A DNA stretch of 62,315 nt from JAYPAN01 sp038123715. Lineage in GTDB: Bacteria; Pseudomonadota; Alphaproteobacteria; RS24. The notes under the pieces are model-generated. The model was not told the origin of the DNA and did no database searches. It saw only the letters and a list, made by a program, of their open reading frames with translations. Below are positions 61,900 to 62,315 of the stretch, piece by piece (the first letter of the stretch is position 1; every line of letters begins with the position of its first letter). The stretch lies in NCBI GenBank assembly GCA_038123715.1, contig JAYPAN010000008.1, positions 1-62,315 of the forward strand, read 5' to 3'. The position numbers were made by a program, and so were the translations under genes.

Positions 61900-62190
61900 T
61901 CAGTAGAGACGATATAACCCTTTTTTTCGCCCCTCAGGAATCGTAATTGCTTCTCTCCGCAATAATTCTTTTAGTGCTCTGTAAAAAGTCGGGGCAGTCA
62001 TCTTTGAACACAACTCTTGCTGCATAATTGCTCTCGTTGGAACAAATTCTGATGCTGGAAGCCTTTGCTGAAGAATACTAATCGCTGCCACCACTAAACG
62101 TTCGGCTTCCGATAAGTCGGACAGACCTAAGTCACTTTCCATCTGTTTCGCAACGACGATTAACGCCGAATAATTTTGTATTGAACTCAT
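61900..62190 (-). CDS. small winged-helix DNA-binding protein
   Basis: 96 residues. The segment LSEAERLVVAAISILQQRL is followed by PTRAIMQQELCSKMTAPTFY, a helix-turn-helix with recognition helix about TAPTFYRALKELLRREAI, and the wing GRKKGLYRLY at the C-terminus. The pattern is like MarR/ROS-type small repressors that have lost other domains. AT-rich relative to neighbours. It lies upstream of, and on the same strand as, the MASE1-like gene, so the two are probably one operon. No ligand domain is present. Confidence 0.65.
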   Translation of the reverse strand: MSSIQNYSALIVVAKQMESDLGLSDLSEAERLVVAAISILQQRLPASEFVPTRAIMQQELCSKMTAPTFYRALKELLRREAITIPEGRKKGLYRLY

Positions 62191-62252
62191 AAAATACTAC
62201 TATCTTAACCTAAACAATATTTCCAACATTTAACCTTCTTTGATGCGTTTAA

Positions 62253-62315
62253 TTACGACCCACCATTTGTTTCTTTTGGATCATATATTTTCCGTTTTTC
62301 ATCTCCGACTTGACC
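62253..62315 (-). CDS. possible 3' end of another gene at the window edge
   Basis: From the right edge the minus strand stays open for 20 codons and ends in TAA (62255-62253), giving the hydrophilic segment DEKRKIYDPKETNGGS. It could be the C-terminus of a gene lying outside the window or chance. The 62 bases before the HTH gene hold AT-rich sequence that may include its promoter. Confidence 0.25.
   Translation of the reverse strand, partial: GQVGDEKRKIYDPKETNGGS

Noticed and set aside
1..62315. CRISPR array, insertion sequence, prophage or toxin-antitoxin locus
   Set aside because: No regularly spaced repeats, transposase or integrase motifs, or paired small toxin/antitoxin genes were found on either strand.

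Overview
The window is a draft alphaproteobacterial chromosome segment, probably from a free-living marine or otherwise aquatic species. The assignment rests on gene order: glyA-nrdR-ribD-ribE-ribBA-ribH-nusB-thiL, alaC-hom-glpX-recJ, CBP3-yceD-plsX-fabH-ihfA-merR, and rpoZ-rsh-pyrE-DUF2062-pdxJ-acpS-lepB-rnc-era-recO-parC are all arrangements I know from Alphaproteobacteria. Cox15-type heme A synthase, DUF2842, a Mg-type HemB and a K-independent H+-pyrophosphatase fit the same group. Two runs of exactly 100 N (57109-57208 and 59850-59949) are scaffold gaps, so this is a draft genome or a metagenome bin. No rRNA, CRISPR array, IS element, prophage or plasmid function was seen. There is no gene-free stretch longer than about 250 bases apart from the gaps.

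Layout. 1-3.6 kb: sirtuin, an odd alpha/beta hydrolase, glyoxalase I, a Sel1-like exported protein and a periplasmic MsrA. 3.6-9 kb: tRNA-Glu and the alaC-hom-glpX-recJ operon. 9-13.3 kb: argC, fabZ, rpsI-rplM, ctaA and divergent DUF2842. 13.4-18.4 kb: a 26-residue membrane microprotein, tRNA-Pro, and the fatty acid/phospholipid initiation cluster with ihfA and a bc1 chaperone, then bamE. 18.4-27.3 kb: H+-pyrophosphatase and the glyA/riboflavin/nusB/thiL operon. 27.4-35 kb: GDPD, a methyltransferase-like membrane protein, three valine catabolism genes, hemB, and a second hydroxyisobutyrate dehydrogenase-like gene joined to a flavin reductase. 35-41.5 kb: SLC13 carrier, leucyl/arginyl-tRNA-protein transferase and a TRAP transporter with an extra tail protein. 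41.5-52.6 kb: an eleven-gene housekeeping operon from rpoZ to parC, plus folK. 52.6-57.8 kb: NYN protein, family 5 uracil-DNA glycosylase, smpB, dapA, an SDR without its tyrosine, a lipoprotein with a duplicated Cys motif, and SixA. 57.8-62.3 kb: aldehyde dehydrogenase, an unrecognised three-helix membrane protein, a truncated CYP153-type P450, and an AT-rich pair made of a MASE1-like membrane protein and a small winged-helix protein.

How it fits together. Most of the window is conserved core metabolism in tightly packed, often overlapping operons. The accessory part begins after the second half of the window. CYP153 and the aldehyde dehydrogenase could carry out the first and third steps of n-alkane or fatty-chain oxidation. 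The acyl-CoA dehydrogenase, HIBCH and HIBADH genes handle branched-chain acyl-CoA. The AT-rich regulator/membrane pair at the right end is the best candidate for something undescribed. Nothing here was checked against a database. Family calls come from motifs and length, and start codons were chosen by Shine-Dalgarno spacing and family length.
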